Shown in pieces: positions 35,440-43,842 of a stretch of 64,000 nucleotides of DNA; position 1 is the first letter of the stretch; each line of letters starts with the position of its first letter. The notes beneath the pieces are model-generated. The model had not been told where the DNA came from and searched no databases. It was given only the letters and a program-made list of their open reading frames with translations. This DNA is from Bradymonas sediminis (GTDB lineage Bacteria > Myxococcota_A > Bradymonadia > Bradymonadales > Bradymonadaceae). The position numbers and the translations under genes are program-made. The stretch covers positions 4,323,501 to 4,387,500 of the forward strand of contig NZ_CP030032.1 of assembly GCF_003258315.1 (NCBI RefSeq), in the 5' to 3' direction.

Positions 35440-36048
35440 ATGCACGCCCGCCGGCTATTATCTTCATGCCTTCATGGGGTTCGCGCGGTGAATAACAACA
35501 CAGAAGTCGACGATTCGGTACTTCAGGTCCACAGCTTCGAGTTGCCCCTCACGCTTGAAGAGCTTGAGTGGAGCGGGATCCTCGGCAAGACGGGGCTGGG
35601 GTGGAAATTAATCACCTGGATGCAGTCGCTGGCGGCGCCCTATTTCGAGCTCGCCCCGCTCTACGTGGCCCCGAAAGGGCGCAACCAGGTGATCTCCTTC
35701 GAGGTCGAAGGCGTCGAGCACCAGATCGTACTCGAGTTTAATTACGGACTGACCGCGACGCTCTTAAGCGCGGTGCGCGAGGTCATAAACGGCACCAATC
35801 ACGCGCTTAAATGCGCGCAAGTCGGCTGCCGTTTCGTGCTTGAGCGCGAATTATGCGCGGGAAATCGAAGCTATTACCGACTGATCCTGGCCCCGCAGGA
35901 GTGGCTGGCCGAGCTGGGCCGCTCGCTCAACCTGGTCGCCGGCATCTCACCGGAGGATTACGAGCGCGACATGCTCGCCCCCGGTCGCCACCTTCACCTG
36001 AGAGACCTGCGATTCTCTGACCCCATGGAGCCCCGCTCCCTGCGCTGA
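35440..36048 (+). CDS. Hypothetical protein
   Basis: About 202 residues from the ATG at 35440; a GTG at 35488 is an equally possible start, as neither has a convincing ribosome binding site. No signal peptide or membrane segment. The body has ILGKTGLGWKLITWMQSLAAPYFELAPLY, then FEVEGVEHQIVLEFNYGL, a compact alpha/beta pattern of unknown family. It lies 67 bases upstream of another small unknown gene on the same strand, probably the same operon. Upstream, the FHA gene is transcribed in the opposite direction. Confidence 0.65.
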   Translation: MHARRLLSSCLHGVRAVNNNTEVDDSVLQVHSFELPLTLEELEWSGILGKTGLGWKLITWMQSLAAPYFELAPLYVAPKGRNQVISFEVEGVEHQIVLEFNYGLTATLLSAVREVINGTNHALKCAQVGCRFVLERELCAGNRSYYRLILAPQEWLAELGRSLNLVAGISPEDYERDMLAPGRHLHLRDLRFSDPMEPRSLR

Positions 36049-36114
36049 CCCTCGCAGCCACGCTCTTCCGACACGCGCGCCCTTCTCCTTCATCCGTATT
36101 CCCAGGAGATCACC

Positions 36115-36525
36115 ATGGAAAACGAACGCCAAGACCTCGAATCCCGCTACGCTGTCGAGCTTGCCCAAGGGTACGCGGTGCTCGCGCGCATGAGCGGCTT
36201 CCAAGAAGACACCGCCCCCAACACCGGCAATGTCGACGACGAGATCATGCTCAACGCCGTCTACGGCGGCTCCGCCTCCCCCGAGCACCTGGGCCCCTAC
36301 ACGGTCTATCAGGTCGACTGGCTCGATGAGCTGCCCGACGAAGACCAAAGTGAGGACGCCCTGCGGGTGCTCAGCGCTACCAATCGCGAGCGCATCGCCG
36401 GCGAGCCGGCCGAGGCATTCCAGCGCTACCTCGACGACCAATTCAAGGGCTGGGTCTATCATCATGAGCGCGGCGAACTCTATGTGATCGCCGATCAGAG
36501 CGAAGACGATGACGCCGGACTTTAG
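36115..36525 (+). CDS. Small acidic hypothetical protein
   Basis: 136 residues from the ATG at 36115, preceded by AGGAG. Very acidic, including the DEDQSEDALRV and the QSEDDDAGL C-terminus. Contains an aromatic PYTVYQVDWLDELP and FKGWVYHHERGELYVI. Cytoplasmic, no recognised family. Probably co-transcribed with the gene before it. Confidence 0.7.
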   Translation: MENERQDLESRYAVELAQGYAVLARMSGFQEDTAPNTGNVDDEIMLNAVYGGSASPEHLGPYTVYQVDWLDELPDEDQSEDALRVLSATNRERIAGEPAEAFQRYLDDQFKGWVYHHERGELYVIADQSEDDDAGL

Positions 36526-37116
36526 GCCGCGTCGGCCCTCCATCCTTCACGATCGCCTCGCGCGCGAGGCGATCGTCGGCGCCACGATTCGATCGACCGC
36601 ATTCTACCGGCATTTGCCCCGGTTTTTGCCCCGATTGCCCTCGATTACGTCCCCCCGCGTGGCGGCGGGTGAGCAAAAATATTTTCCCCCGCTAAGCCAT
36701 GATATTTGTTGGACTTTCGAAGAGCATCGCGCAGACATTTCAAAAACGCGGTTTACAAATGCATTCCACTATATATAGTGGGCCGCAAATCAGGCACACC
36801 CCAAGATGTTGTGGTTTGGGCCATTCACTCCGGCTGAACCTGGTGCCGATTTATGCCTTATTTATCGCTCATTTACGTGATTTCTTCACAAGAAATTCAC
36901 AGGCTTAATTTAGACCTTTGAGGGGCCGCGCCCCCCGCTCATTCACCCAATATTTGTGCCCGTTGTTTAGGTCGTCATCTTGCCGTCGTGCGACACGCCG
37001 GCCCACGACTTCAGGGCCACCTGGGCTGAGAGAGTGCTGGAGAGCGCCGCGCGCTCCGCTGAATAACACACCGTATTTAGTCACTCGTATTTTTCGCTTC
37101 ACCAAGGAAAGTGGTC
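36526..37116 (+). promoter_or_regulatory. Long upstream region of nrdJ
   Basis: 590 bases with no credible gene. AT-richer than the coding DNA around it. It contains the paired NrdR boxes listed separately, and a perfect short inverted repeat near 36540-36570 (GATCGCCTCGCGCGCGAGGCGATC). Confidence 0.6.
36766..36814 (+). promoter_or_regulatory. Paired NrdR boxes
   Basis: CCACTATATATAGTGG (36766-36781) is a perfect palindrome matching the NrdR consensus ACACTATATATAGTGT in its core. A second, weaker copy CCCCAAGATGTTGTGG begins at 36799, 33 bases later, close to three helical turns, which is the normal paired layout for the NrdR repressor. It lies ~340 bases before nrdJ, so the transcript would have a long leader. 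Confidence 0.75.
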
Positions 37117-39081
37117 ATGATTATCGACGTCAAACGCTGGGGTTTCTTCCAATTGGACTCACGCTTTCTCGACGAGTATCGAGAGCGCCCGGTCAACTGG
37201 GGATTCGGAGACCTCTCCTGGGTCACCTATAAACGCACCTATAGCCGCGATGGCGAGGACTGGTGGCAAACCTGCCAGCGGGTCATCGAGGGGATGTTCA
37301 CGATTCAGCGCGTCCATTGCCTGGAGCGCGGGCTGCCGTGGGACGAGGAGAAGGCGCACGGGTTTGCGTGCAAAGCCTATGACCGCCTCTTCCAATTCAA
37401 GTGGACCCCGCCCGGGCGCGGCCTGTGGATGATGGGCAGCGACTATATCTATGAGCGCGGCGGCGCAGCGCTGAATAACTGCGGCTTCATCTCGACCAAA
37501 GAGATTGACCGCAACTTCTCGCGCCCCTTCGCCTGGATGTTCGGCATGTCGATGCTCGGCGTGGGCGTGGGCTTTGACACCAAGGGCGCGGGCAAGCGCG
37601 AGATCGTGCGCCCCGAGCGCAACGACGACAATTTCGTCATCCATGACAGCCGCGAAGGTTGGGCCGACGCCCTCACCTGCCTGCTGGACGCCTATGTCGG
37701 CGAGGGCAGCCTGCCGGCGACCTGGGACTACTCGCAGGTGCGCAAAAAAGGCGCCGAGATCAAATCCTTCGGCGGCGTGGCCAGCGGCCCGGCCCCCTTG
37801 CAGAAGATGCTCGAGACCCTCGACGCGCTGCTGAGCACCTATGTCGGAAAAAAGGTCGACAGCCGCCTGATCGTCGACACCATGAATATCACCGGGCGCT
37901 GCGTGGTCAGCGGCGGCGTGCGTCGCACCGCGCAGATCGCGTTCGGCGAGCCGGACGACCAGGAATTCCTGGACCTGAAGATGGACATGGAGAAGGTCAG
38001 CGCGTGGCGCTGGGCGTCGAACAACTCCATCTCGGCCAAAGTCGGCATGGACTACTCCGACGTCGCCAAGCGCACCGCGGTCAACGGGGAGCCCGGCTAC
38101 CTCTGGCTCGACAACGCCCGCGCGTTCGGCCGCATGAAAGACCCGGCCGACTGGAAGGACGAGCGCGCCGAGGGCTCGAACCCCTGCGTCGAGCAGACCC
38201 TCTGGGACAAGGAACTCTGCTGCCTGGTCGAGACCTACCCGGCCCACCACGACAGCTTCGAGGACTTCAAAGAGACGCTGCGCGTCGCCTACCAATACGC
38301 CAAGACCGTCACGCTGATTCAGACCCACGACGCCGGCACCAACGCGGTCATGCTTAGAAACCGGCGCATCGGTTGCTCGATGACCGGCATCGTCCAGGCC
38401 ATCAACAAGCACGGGTACCGCAACTTCTTCAACTGGTGCGACGAGGGCTACGGGTATATCCAATATCTGGATAAAAAATACTCGGACTGGCTGTGCATCC
38501 CGCGCTCCATCAAGACCACCAGCGTCAAGCCAAGCGGCACCGTGTCGCTGCTGGCCGGCGCCACGCCGGGCGTCCACTGGGACCACGCGCCCTACTATAT
38601 CCGGCGCGTGCGCGTTCAAGCCGGGCATGACCTCATCGATATCTGCCGCGAAGCCGGCTACCATATCGAAGAAGATCACTACTCCGACAACACCATGGTC
38701 ATCTCTTTCCCGACCAAGGTTCAGTCGCTGGACCGTCGCAAAAACGAGGTCAGCCTGCGCGAGAAGATCGACTTGGCCGCGCAGGTCCAATATTATTGGG
38801 CCGACAACCAGGTGAGCTGCACCGCCGAGTTTGACCCGGAGACCGAGGCCGATGAGATCCCGCAGATCCTCGCCGCCTACGAGACCCGCCTCAAAGGCAT
38901 CTCCTTCTTGCCGATGAGCAACCACGGCTATGTCCAGGCGCCCTATGAGGCGATCAGCGAGGAGAAATACAACGAGCTGATGGAGGGAATCACGCCGCTT
39001 AAACAGGGTCCCTCCGGCACCCTGGCCCACGACCAGGACGACAAGTTCTGCTCGGGCATCGCCTGCGAGGTCAAACTCTAA
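37117..39081 (+). CDS. nrdJ: Adenosylcobalamin-dependent (class II) ribonucleoside-triphosphate reductase, monomeric type
   Basis: 654 residues from the ATG at 37117, with AGGA nine bases upstream; a GTG two codons earlier is too close to that site. Close in layout to the Lactobacillus leichmannii enzyme: SWVTYKRTYSR, GGAALNNCGF (redox Cys), GAEIKSFGGVASGPAPL, SNPCVEQTLW (radical Cys and Glu), KTTSVKPSGTVSLLAGATPG, and a C-terminal CSGIACEVKL with the two shuttle cysteines. It makes dNTPs from NTPs using B12, with or without oxygen. Controlled by the paired NrdR boxes upstream. Ends with a large palindromic terminator. Confidence 0.95.
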   Translation: MIIDVKRWGFFQLDSRFLDEYRERPVNWGFGDLSWVTYKRTYSRDGEDWWQTCQRVIEGMFTIQRVHCLERGLPWDEEKAHGFACKAYDRLFQFKWTPPGRGLWMMGSDYIYERGGAALNNCGFISTKEIDRNFSRPFAWMFGMSMLGVGVGFDTKGAGKREIVRPERNDDNFVIHDSREGWADALTCLLDAYVGEGSLPATWDYSQVRKKGAEIKSFGGVASGPAPLQKMLETLDALLSTYVGKKVDSRLIVDTMNITGRCVVSGGVRRTAQIAFGEPDDQEFLDLKMDMEKVSAWRWASNNSISAKVGMDYSDVAKRTAVNGEPGYLWLDNARAFGRMKDPADWKDERAEGSNPCVEQTLWDKELCCLVETYPAHHDSFEDFKETLRVAYQYAKTVTLIQTHDAGTNAVMLRNRRIGCSMTGIVQAINKHGYRNFFNWCDEGYGYIQYLDKKYSDWLCIPRSIKTTSVKPSGTVSLLAGATPGVHWDHAPYYIRRVRVQAGHDLIDICREAGYHIEEDHYSDNTMVISFPTKVQSLDRRKNEVSLREKIDLAAQVQYYWADNQVSCTAEFDPETEADEIPQILAAYETRLKGISFLPMSNHGYVQAPYEAISEEKYNELMEGITPLKQGPSGTLAHDQDDKFCSGIACEVKL

Positions 39082-39101
39082 GTAGCAGCGCGAGCGAGGT
39101 T

Positions 39102-39149
39102 ACATAAAAACGCCCCGGCCGATTCGAATCGGCCGGGGCGTTTTTATGT
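39102..39149. terminator. Perfect 48-base palindromic bidirectional terminator
   Basis: Arms ACATAAAAACGCCCCGGCCG (and on to 39125) and the exact complement to 39149, with TTTTT at each 3' side. It serves nrdJ on the plus strand and the small membrane protein gene on the minus strand. Confidence 0.9.
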
Positions 39150-39177
39150 GCACCTCATCGCATCGCTTCGCCGGGTA

Positions 39178-39450
39178 TCAGGCCGGGGTCTTCACGAAGC
39201 GGCCCAGGCCGCTGAGCAGGCCCAGCGCGATCAACGTAAAGCCGAGCACGCCAACCAGAAGCCCCGGCTCGCCGCGCATCGCCTGGGTGATCCCCCACAC
39301 GGCGCCGACGACCCCCAGGCCCCCGAAGACCGCGGCCCAGATGAGCTTGGCAATGCCGCGGCCCGCCGGGTCGAGGTCATCGTTTGGGAAGTCGATACCA
39401 GTCTCCCCGATCGAACGTCTCTGAAGTTTGTGCATACCTGACTCGCTCAT
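39178..39450 (-). CDS. Small membrane protein
   Basis: 90 residues. A polar N-terminus (SESGMHKLQRRSIGETGIDF) is followed by two hydrophobic helices (about 34-56 and 64-83) separated by QAMRGEPG, and a short positive end. No recognised family. The start could also be the internal Met6. Confidence 0.7.
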   Translation of the reverse strand: MSESGMHKLQRRSIGETGIDFPNDDLDPAGRGIAKLIWAAVFGGLGVVGAVWGITQAMRGEPGLLVGVLGFTLIALGLLSGLGRFVKTPA

Positions 39451-39693
39451 CGCCTATACTTCCTTACCGCACACACGAGACCGGCGGCCTGGCAGGAAAG
39501 AAAAACTTCGGGGGCGCCAACAATCGCCTTGATGGTCAAGAAGCTAAACACCTGCGCGCGTATCTCCACAACGTAGCTTTATGACAATCATCGAGGTAGG
39601 CCCAAACGCACAAAACCCGCTGATAAATCAGCAGGCTTCATAACGTTCTCTCAAATTGAGCCCGGCCGGGAGGCCGCGCGAGCAGGCCCGAGC

Positions 39694-40131
39694 TCAGCCC
39701 ACCAATTCGATATGCGGACGATAATAGACGTCGCGGATGATCTCGACGGTGCGCTCCAAGAAGGCGATCAGGGACTCGATCGGGAGTTCTTCGATCGGCT
39801 CTTCGACCTGGCCGTAGTTATTGATCGGGCCGTTCTTGATGGTCAGACCTTCGAGACCTTCGACGAATTTATTCGCCTCTTCGCGCTGCTCGTCGGTGAT
39901 ATTTTTGCTGGGGTGATGCTTGATATGCAGGAAGACTTCGCCGCGGGTGTTGAGGTCCATCACCGCGTAGCGCAACGAGCCGTAACGCACGTTAAAGCCG
40001 CCGGCTTTGCCGCCGCCCACATTAAAATCGCATCCGAGATCGCGCGCAGCCATGATGGTTTCGGTCATCAACCGCCGCCGCTCGGGTCCGCCTTTTCGTT
40101 CTGCTTTTTCGAGAATATCTAAAGTATCCAA
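39694..40131 (-). CDS. Hypothetical protein with TTG start
   Basis: 145 residues starting at TTG 40131; AAGGAGG six bases before it is the best ribosome binding site nearby. No membrane segment. Contains GCDFNVGGGKAGGFNVRYGS and DLNTRGEVFLHIKHHPSKN, then a C-terminal helical part ending in YYRPHIELVG. A cytoplasmic alpha/beta protein of unknown family. Confidence 0.75.
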   Translation of the reverse strand: MDTLDILEKAERKGGPERRRLMTETIMAARDLGCDFNVGGGKAGGFNVRYGSLRYAVMDLNTRGEVFLHIKHHPSKNITDEQREEANKFVEGLEGLTIKNGPINNYGQVEEPIEELPIESLIAFLERTVEIIRDVYYRPHIELVG

Positions 40132-40920
40132 CGTGCGCCTCCTTAGGGAGCCCAAATAATAGTCGCCAAGACCGTACCTGAGAACACCGGGTTTATCAAT
40201 ATGCGTCTGAGCTCCGGCGGAGCTCAGACGCCCGTTTTTTTATATATGCAGCAGCTCAGCTTTGAGAAATAAAAATCAGCGTCGCAATCTCGACCGATTC
40301 AGGGTCCGGGTCGATGAACGGGCGCACAAGCGCCCGGGCGTGAGATTGTCGTTCGGCTAAATGACGAGCGAACTCCCTGCAGAATACACCACCTTGTCAC
40401 GGATTCCCGGCAACCCAGAGGCTGACCGCTCCTGTTACACATGGAAGGCGCGCAAATCAACCCGCTCGGCTCAAACTCAGCCAGATTGCCCGCCGATTGA
40501 GATATCCGGGCGCGCCGGGCCGGCATTTTAATAGGATCTCAACACATTTTGTGGCGCGCGAGGCTGGCAAACAAATCGGAGGTGTGCCAGTGTGGTGGGC
40601 GTTGGGTCGGCCGCGCTACGCGAGACAGGCTTGCTGCCTCTGCCGATAAGACATCCTAATACAAAGTGAGAGTGTGCCGAAAAGTCCTGAGACTTCCGCG
40701 TACACGGCCTTATCATTAAGGCAACTACGCGACCCCTTCAGTCCCGGGTCCTTCCTCGCGTTGTAGGATGCACCGAACAACCTTAATCTCATACTCAAGA
40801 CCGACAACGCTCTACGGCCCGCATTTTTTTTGCTGATATTCGTATCGCCGGGCTCGCCCTATCGCGACAGGACCGTTGTTTCGCACGACATTCAAACGAC
40901 ATCAAAAAAAGAAAATTGGT
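40132..40920. other. 789-base gap between two genes, with an orphan terminator
   Basis: No gene is supported here on either strand; short open frames lack ribosome binding sites and have random composition. It holds a plus-strand intrinsic terminator at 40203-40241 and, further on, the long leader of rho. I saw no tRNA cloverleaf, no RNase P or SRP signature. Confidence 0.6.
40203..40241 (+). terminator. Orphan plus-strand intrinsic terminator
   Basis: GCGTCTGAGCTCC and complement with GGC loop, then CCGTTTTTTT. On its left both genes run on the minus strand, so it has no obvious plus-strand gene to end; it may end a small RNA or block antisense transcription. Confidence 0.8.
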
Positions 40921-41844
40921 ATGGCAAGACGCAGAAAGCGCCGACGCGGAAGTAAGCAACCCAAAGTTAATAAGCTCAAACGCTTAACAGAGCGCTTGGC
41001 TGACTATACCCCGATTCAACCGGCGGAGCGCATCAAGCTGGAGACCGGGCCCAAGGATATCACCGGCAGGCTGATCGACCTGATCGCCCCGATCGGCAAG
41101 GGCCAGCGGGTCCTGGTGACCAGCCCGCCCAAAGCGGGCAAAACGACCATCCTGCAGACCATTTCGCGGGCGGTGCACAAAAATCACCCCGAGATCTACC
41201 AGGTCGCCCTGCTGATCGATGAGCGCCCGGAAGAAGCGACCGACTTCAGGCGCAATATCCCGGCCAAGGTCGAAGCCTCGACCACCGACAGCACCCCCGA
41301 GCAGCATGTGCGCCTGGCCGAAAAGGTCTTCGCCGACGCGCTCGAAAAATTGCTCGACGGCGAAGACGTCCTGATCCTGCTCGACTCGATCACCCGCCTG
41401 GCGCGCGCCTATAATACGACCAACCGAAGCGGCAACGGCCGCACGCTCTCCGGCGGCATCACCGCCGGCGCGCTGGACCGCCCTCGCCAATTATTCGGCG
41501 CCGCGCGCAACCTGGAAGAAGCCGGCAGCCTGACCATCGTGGCGACCGCGCTCATCGACACCGGCAGCCGCATGGATGACGTGATCTTCCACGAATTCAA
41601 AGGCACCGGTAACTCGGAGCTGGTGCTCGACCGCGAATTGGCCAACCGCCGCCTCTTCCCGGCCGTCGACCTCGCCGCCTCCGGCACCCGTCGCGAGCTT
41701 GACCTGATGAGCCCGGTCGAGGGCAAGCGCGTCCCCGATCTTCGCCGACGCCTGGCCGATATGAGCCAGCAAGAGTCGCTGAGCTGGTTCCTCAAACGCA
41801 TCAAGCGCACCCAGAATAACCTGGAGTTGCTCGGCTCGTTCTAA
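40921..41844 (+). CDS. rho: Transcription termination factor Rho, lacking the N-terminal RNA-binding domain
   Basis: 307 residues from the ATG at 40921, against about 420 in normal Rho. The ATPase half is well conserved: LIAPIGKGQRVLVTSPPKAG (P-loop, about 55-75), LLIDERPEEATDFRR, LLDSITRLARAYNT (Walker B), R-loop and Q-loop regions, FHEFKGTGNSELVLDR and DLRRRLADMSQQESLSWFL. Missing are the N-terminal helix bundle and cold-shock-like primary RNA site; instead there is a short, very basic leader (MARRRKRRRGSKQPKVNKLKR). Upstream frames do not hold the missing domain. It could be a specialised paralogue with the basic arm as RNA contact, or the only Rho. Translation initiation signal is weak. 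Confidence 0.93.
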   Translation: MARRRKRRRGSKQPKVNKLKRLTERLADYTPIQPAERIKLETGPKDITGRLIDLIAPIGKGQRVLVTSPPKAGKTTILQTISRAVHKNHPEIYQVALLIDERPEEATDFRRNIPAKVEASTTDSTPEQHVRLAEKVFADALEKLLDGEDVLILLDSITRLARAYNTTNRSGNGRTLSGGITAGALDRPRQLFGAARNLEEAGSLTIVATALIDTGSRMDDVIFHEFKGTGNSELVLDRELANRRLFPAVDLAASGTRRELDLMSPVEGKRVPDLRRRLADMSQQESLSWFLKRIKRTQNNLELLGSF

Positions 41845-41872
41845 GCGACTCGGCTGAAATGATTGCACTCAC

Positions 41873-41918
41873 CGCGGGCGCGGCGCCTCCTCCATGGGCG
41901 CCGCGCTCGCCGCGTTTT
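41873..41918 (+). terminator. Hairpin terminator of rho
   Basis: GC-rich imperfect inverted repeat (CGCGGGCGCGGCGCC with GGCGCCGCGCTCGCCGCG) followed by TTTT, 28 bases after the stop. Confidence 0.55.
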
Positions 41919-42156
41919 CACTGCAATTTTACAGACTTAGGGTAAAAATTATTGCTGGCGGGGAATGAAAGCTCGGTGATGGCTTGTTCATAATTACACA
42001 AGCGGCGAGCAGGTTGAGTCCTGCAGCCGGCCCGAGTTAACCGCCCGGGTGGAGACGCGCACAGGGCGCGTCGAGGCGAATCAGTATGGGGCGCATACGG
42101 ATTCGTGGCGACTTGGGAGTCGCGTAATATTGTGCCCAGGAACAGGAGGTGATCCA

Positions 42157-42322
42157 GTGCATAGATATAAAATAAACAGTCCGGCTGGTGAGGTGGTGTT
42201 CTCTCGGAGAAGGACGCTTTCTTAAAGCTGAAGTCCTGGTTCGTGTTATCCGCTCGGGGCAGTTCTTTCCGGATAACGCACTCGACGTCGATACCCTCAT
42301 CAACGTCGATTACCAGCGGTGA
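42157..42322 (+). CDS. Candidate mini-gene needing a +1 frameshift
   Basis: AGGAGGTGATCC at 42144-42155 is followed by GTG at 42157. The first frame encodes VHRYKINSPAGEVVFSRRR and TLS, then stops at 42223. The +1 frame is open from about 42175 and reads on, after the stop of the first, as LKAEVLVRVIRSGQFFP and DNALDVDTLINVDYQR to TGA at 42320; this looks protein-like, with hydrophobic/charged alternation. Just before the first stop lies GGAGAAGG-ACG-CTTT, the same layout as the prfB frameshift site (purine-rich site, three bases, CTTT). A full product would be about 55 residues. It could instead be a decayed gene or two unrelated frames. A strong terminator follows. Confidence 0.4.
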
Positions 42323-42371
42323 ATGACCGTCTCACGGTCACTCTCCGAGGAAATCCCAGGACACTACCGCT

Positions 42372-42437
42372 CCCCGCATGGCTTCCGGTACAGTCGGGCC
42401 GGAGAAGACCTTCGAGCAGCCATGCGGGGATTTTTTT
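42372..42437 (+). terminator. Strong intrinsic terminator of the mini-transcript
   Basis: CCCCGCATGGCT (42372-42383) pairs with AGCCATGCGGGG (42418-42429), enclosing a smaller TCCGG/CCGGA hairpin, then ATTTTTTTAT. It ends a plus-strand transcript that starts somewhere after rho. Confidence 0.85.
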
Positions 42438-42504
42438 ATCCTCGTTTTGCCCTTCTTTTTATCCCACGCCTAAATATTGAACCCGTTCGCTGCGCGCCCG
42501 CGCG

Positions 42505-43836
42505 TCAGCTCAAAGCCGCCTTCAGGGCATCGAGCGTCGGGTCGATCGTGCTCGAATAATCAGGCTTATCAAGCAATTGGGCGAGCTGCGCGGGGAGGTC
42601 GACCTTTCGGCCGATCAGCGGCTCGACGATGGTGTCGAATTTCGCAGGATGCGCCGTGGATACGACCACCCAATGCCCGCCATTTTGCGCGCCGGCCTCA
42701 TTCTCGGCGGCGAGTTGCTCACGCGCCGCGATCCCGCAGGCGGTGTGCGGATCAAAAACCTCGCCCCAATCCTGCGGACCGGCCTTGATGGTCGCGCTGA
42801 TGGTCGCGTCGTCGACCTGAATCGCGCGAATCTTTTTGCGAAGCGTCTCCACGTCCGGCCAAAGATCGCGCAAGCGCTCCATATTGCTCGGGTCGCCGAC
42901 GTCCATCGCGTTCGCCAGCGTCGGCACCGTATCAAACCCGCGATATTCGCCGGTCTCCAGATAATGGGTGACCGGGCGATTCTCATTGACCGCCAATACC
43001 ACCTCACCGATCGGGACGCCGCACTCGCGCGCGTACACGCAGGCCATCATATTGCCGAGGTTCCCGGAGGGGATGATGAAGTTGGGCGCGACGCCGTGGC
43101 GGCGCAAATGCCACAGTGATGCCGCCGCGTAATAGGTCATCTGCGGCAATAGACGCCCGATATTGATGCTATTGGCCGAGGTGAGGTTCATCGCATCGCG
43201 CCAGGCATCGTCGGCGAAGGCTTCCTTCACCATCCGCTGGCAATCATCGAAAACACCGCGCACCCCAAATGTGCGGACATTGCCATCCCAGCAGGTCAAT
43301 TGCTTCTGCTGAAGCGGTGAGACCTTGCCCTCCGGATAGAGGACGACGACGTTGAGGTTCGGCTTATTATGGAAGGCGGCGGCGACCGCCCCGCCCGTGT
43401 CGCCCGAGGTCGCGACCAGCACCGTCAATGGCTTATCAGCGCCCTTATTCAGCCGCGACATACACGCGGCGAGGAAGCCCGCGCCGATATCCTTAAACGC
43501 AGCGGTCGGGCCGTGGAAAAGCTCAAGCAGCGCGGTCTGCGCGCCGGCTTTGGCCAGCGCGGGCGGCATCGTCTCAAGGCCGACCAACTTCACGTCAAAA
43601 CCAAAGGTCTCGTCGCATATCTGTGGCAAAGAGTCCGCCAACCGATCGCCCTCCAAAAACGGCGCGAGCAAATCATGGGCGATCTGGCGGATATGATTGC
43701 GACCGTCAAAATCATGCGCTCCAAAGCGCCCAAAATGCTCCGGCACGTAGAGGCCGCCGTCGGCGGCCAAACCGTTGATAAGCGCCTCAGAAAACGACAG
43801 GCGGTGGTCGGGGTTACGGGTGCTGATATATTTCAT
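42505..43836 (-). CDS. thrC: Threonine synthase
   Basis: 443 residues from the ATG at 43836 (a GTG precedes it directly). PLP-dependent fold-II enzyme of the long E. coli-like type: N-terminal YISTRNPDHRLSFSEALI and GLAADGGLYVPE, the Lys115 in GPTAAFKDIGAGF that holds PLP, the GDTGGAVAAAF phosphate loop, and a SGNLGNMMACVYA. It converts O-phosphohomoserine to threonine. Last gene of thrA-thrB-thrC, with a 6-base gap to thrB. Confidence 0.95.
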   Translation of the reverse strand: MKYISTRNPDHRLSFSEALINGLAADGGLYVPEHFGRFGAHDFDGRNHIRQIAHDLLAPFLEGDRLADSLPQICDETFGFDVKLVGLETMPPALAKAGAQTALLELFHGPTAAFKDIGAGFLAACMSRLNKGADKPLTVLVATSGDTGGAVAAAFHNKPNLNVVVLYPEGKVSPLQQKQLTCWDGNVRTFGVRGVFDDCQRMVKEAFADDAWRDAMNLTSANSINIGRLLPQMTYYAAASLWHLRRHGVAPNFIIPSGNLGNMMACVYARECGVPIGEVVLAVNENRPVTHYLETGEYRGFDTVPTLANAMDVGDPSNMERLRDLWPDVETLRKKIRAIQVDDATISATIKAGPQDWGEVFDPHTACGIAAREQLAAENEAGAQNGGHWVVVSTAHPAKFDTIVEPLIGRKVDLPAQLAQLLDKPDYSSTIDPTLDALKAALS

Positions 43837-43842
43837 CACGAT

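Noticed and set aside
37159-39030. 623-codon minus-strand frame opposite nrdJ
   Set aside because: Shadow of a GC-rich gene: composition is Val/Asp/Gly/Ala/Leu/Arg without family motifs, while the plus strand encodes a complete class II reductase.
40540-40920. Missing N-terminal domain of Rho in another frame
   Set aside because: None of the three plus frames in this stretch shows the cold-shock-like motif or long open reading, so a simple frameshift does not explain the short protein.
41990-42060. Possible tRNA after rho
   Set aside because: GC-rich stems are present but no cloverleaf with a TTCAA-type T loop could be folded.
42142-42160. Fragment of 16S rRNA 3' end on the minus strand (CTGGATCACCTCCT)
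   Set aside because: Only 14 bases match; the helix 45 region that precedes this in 16S is absent. A long Shine-Dalgarno on the plus strand explains it.
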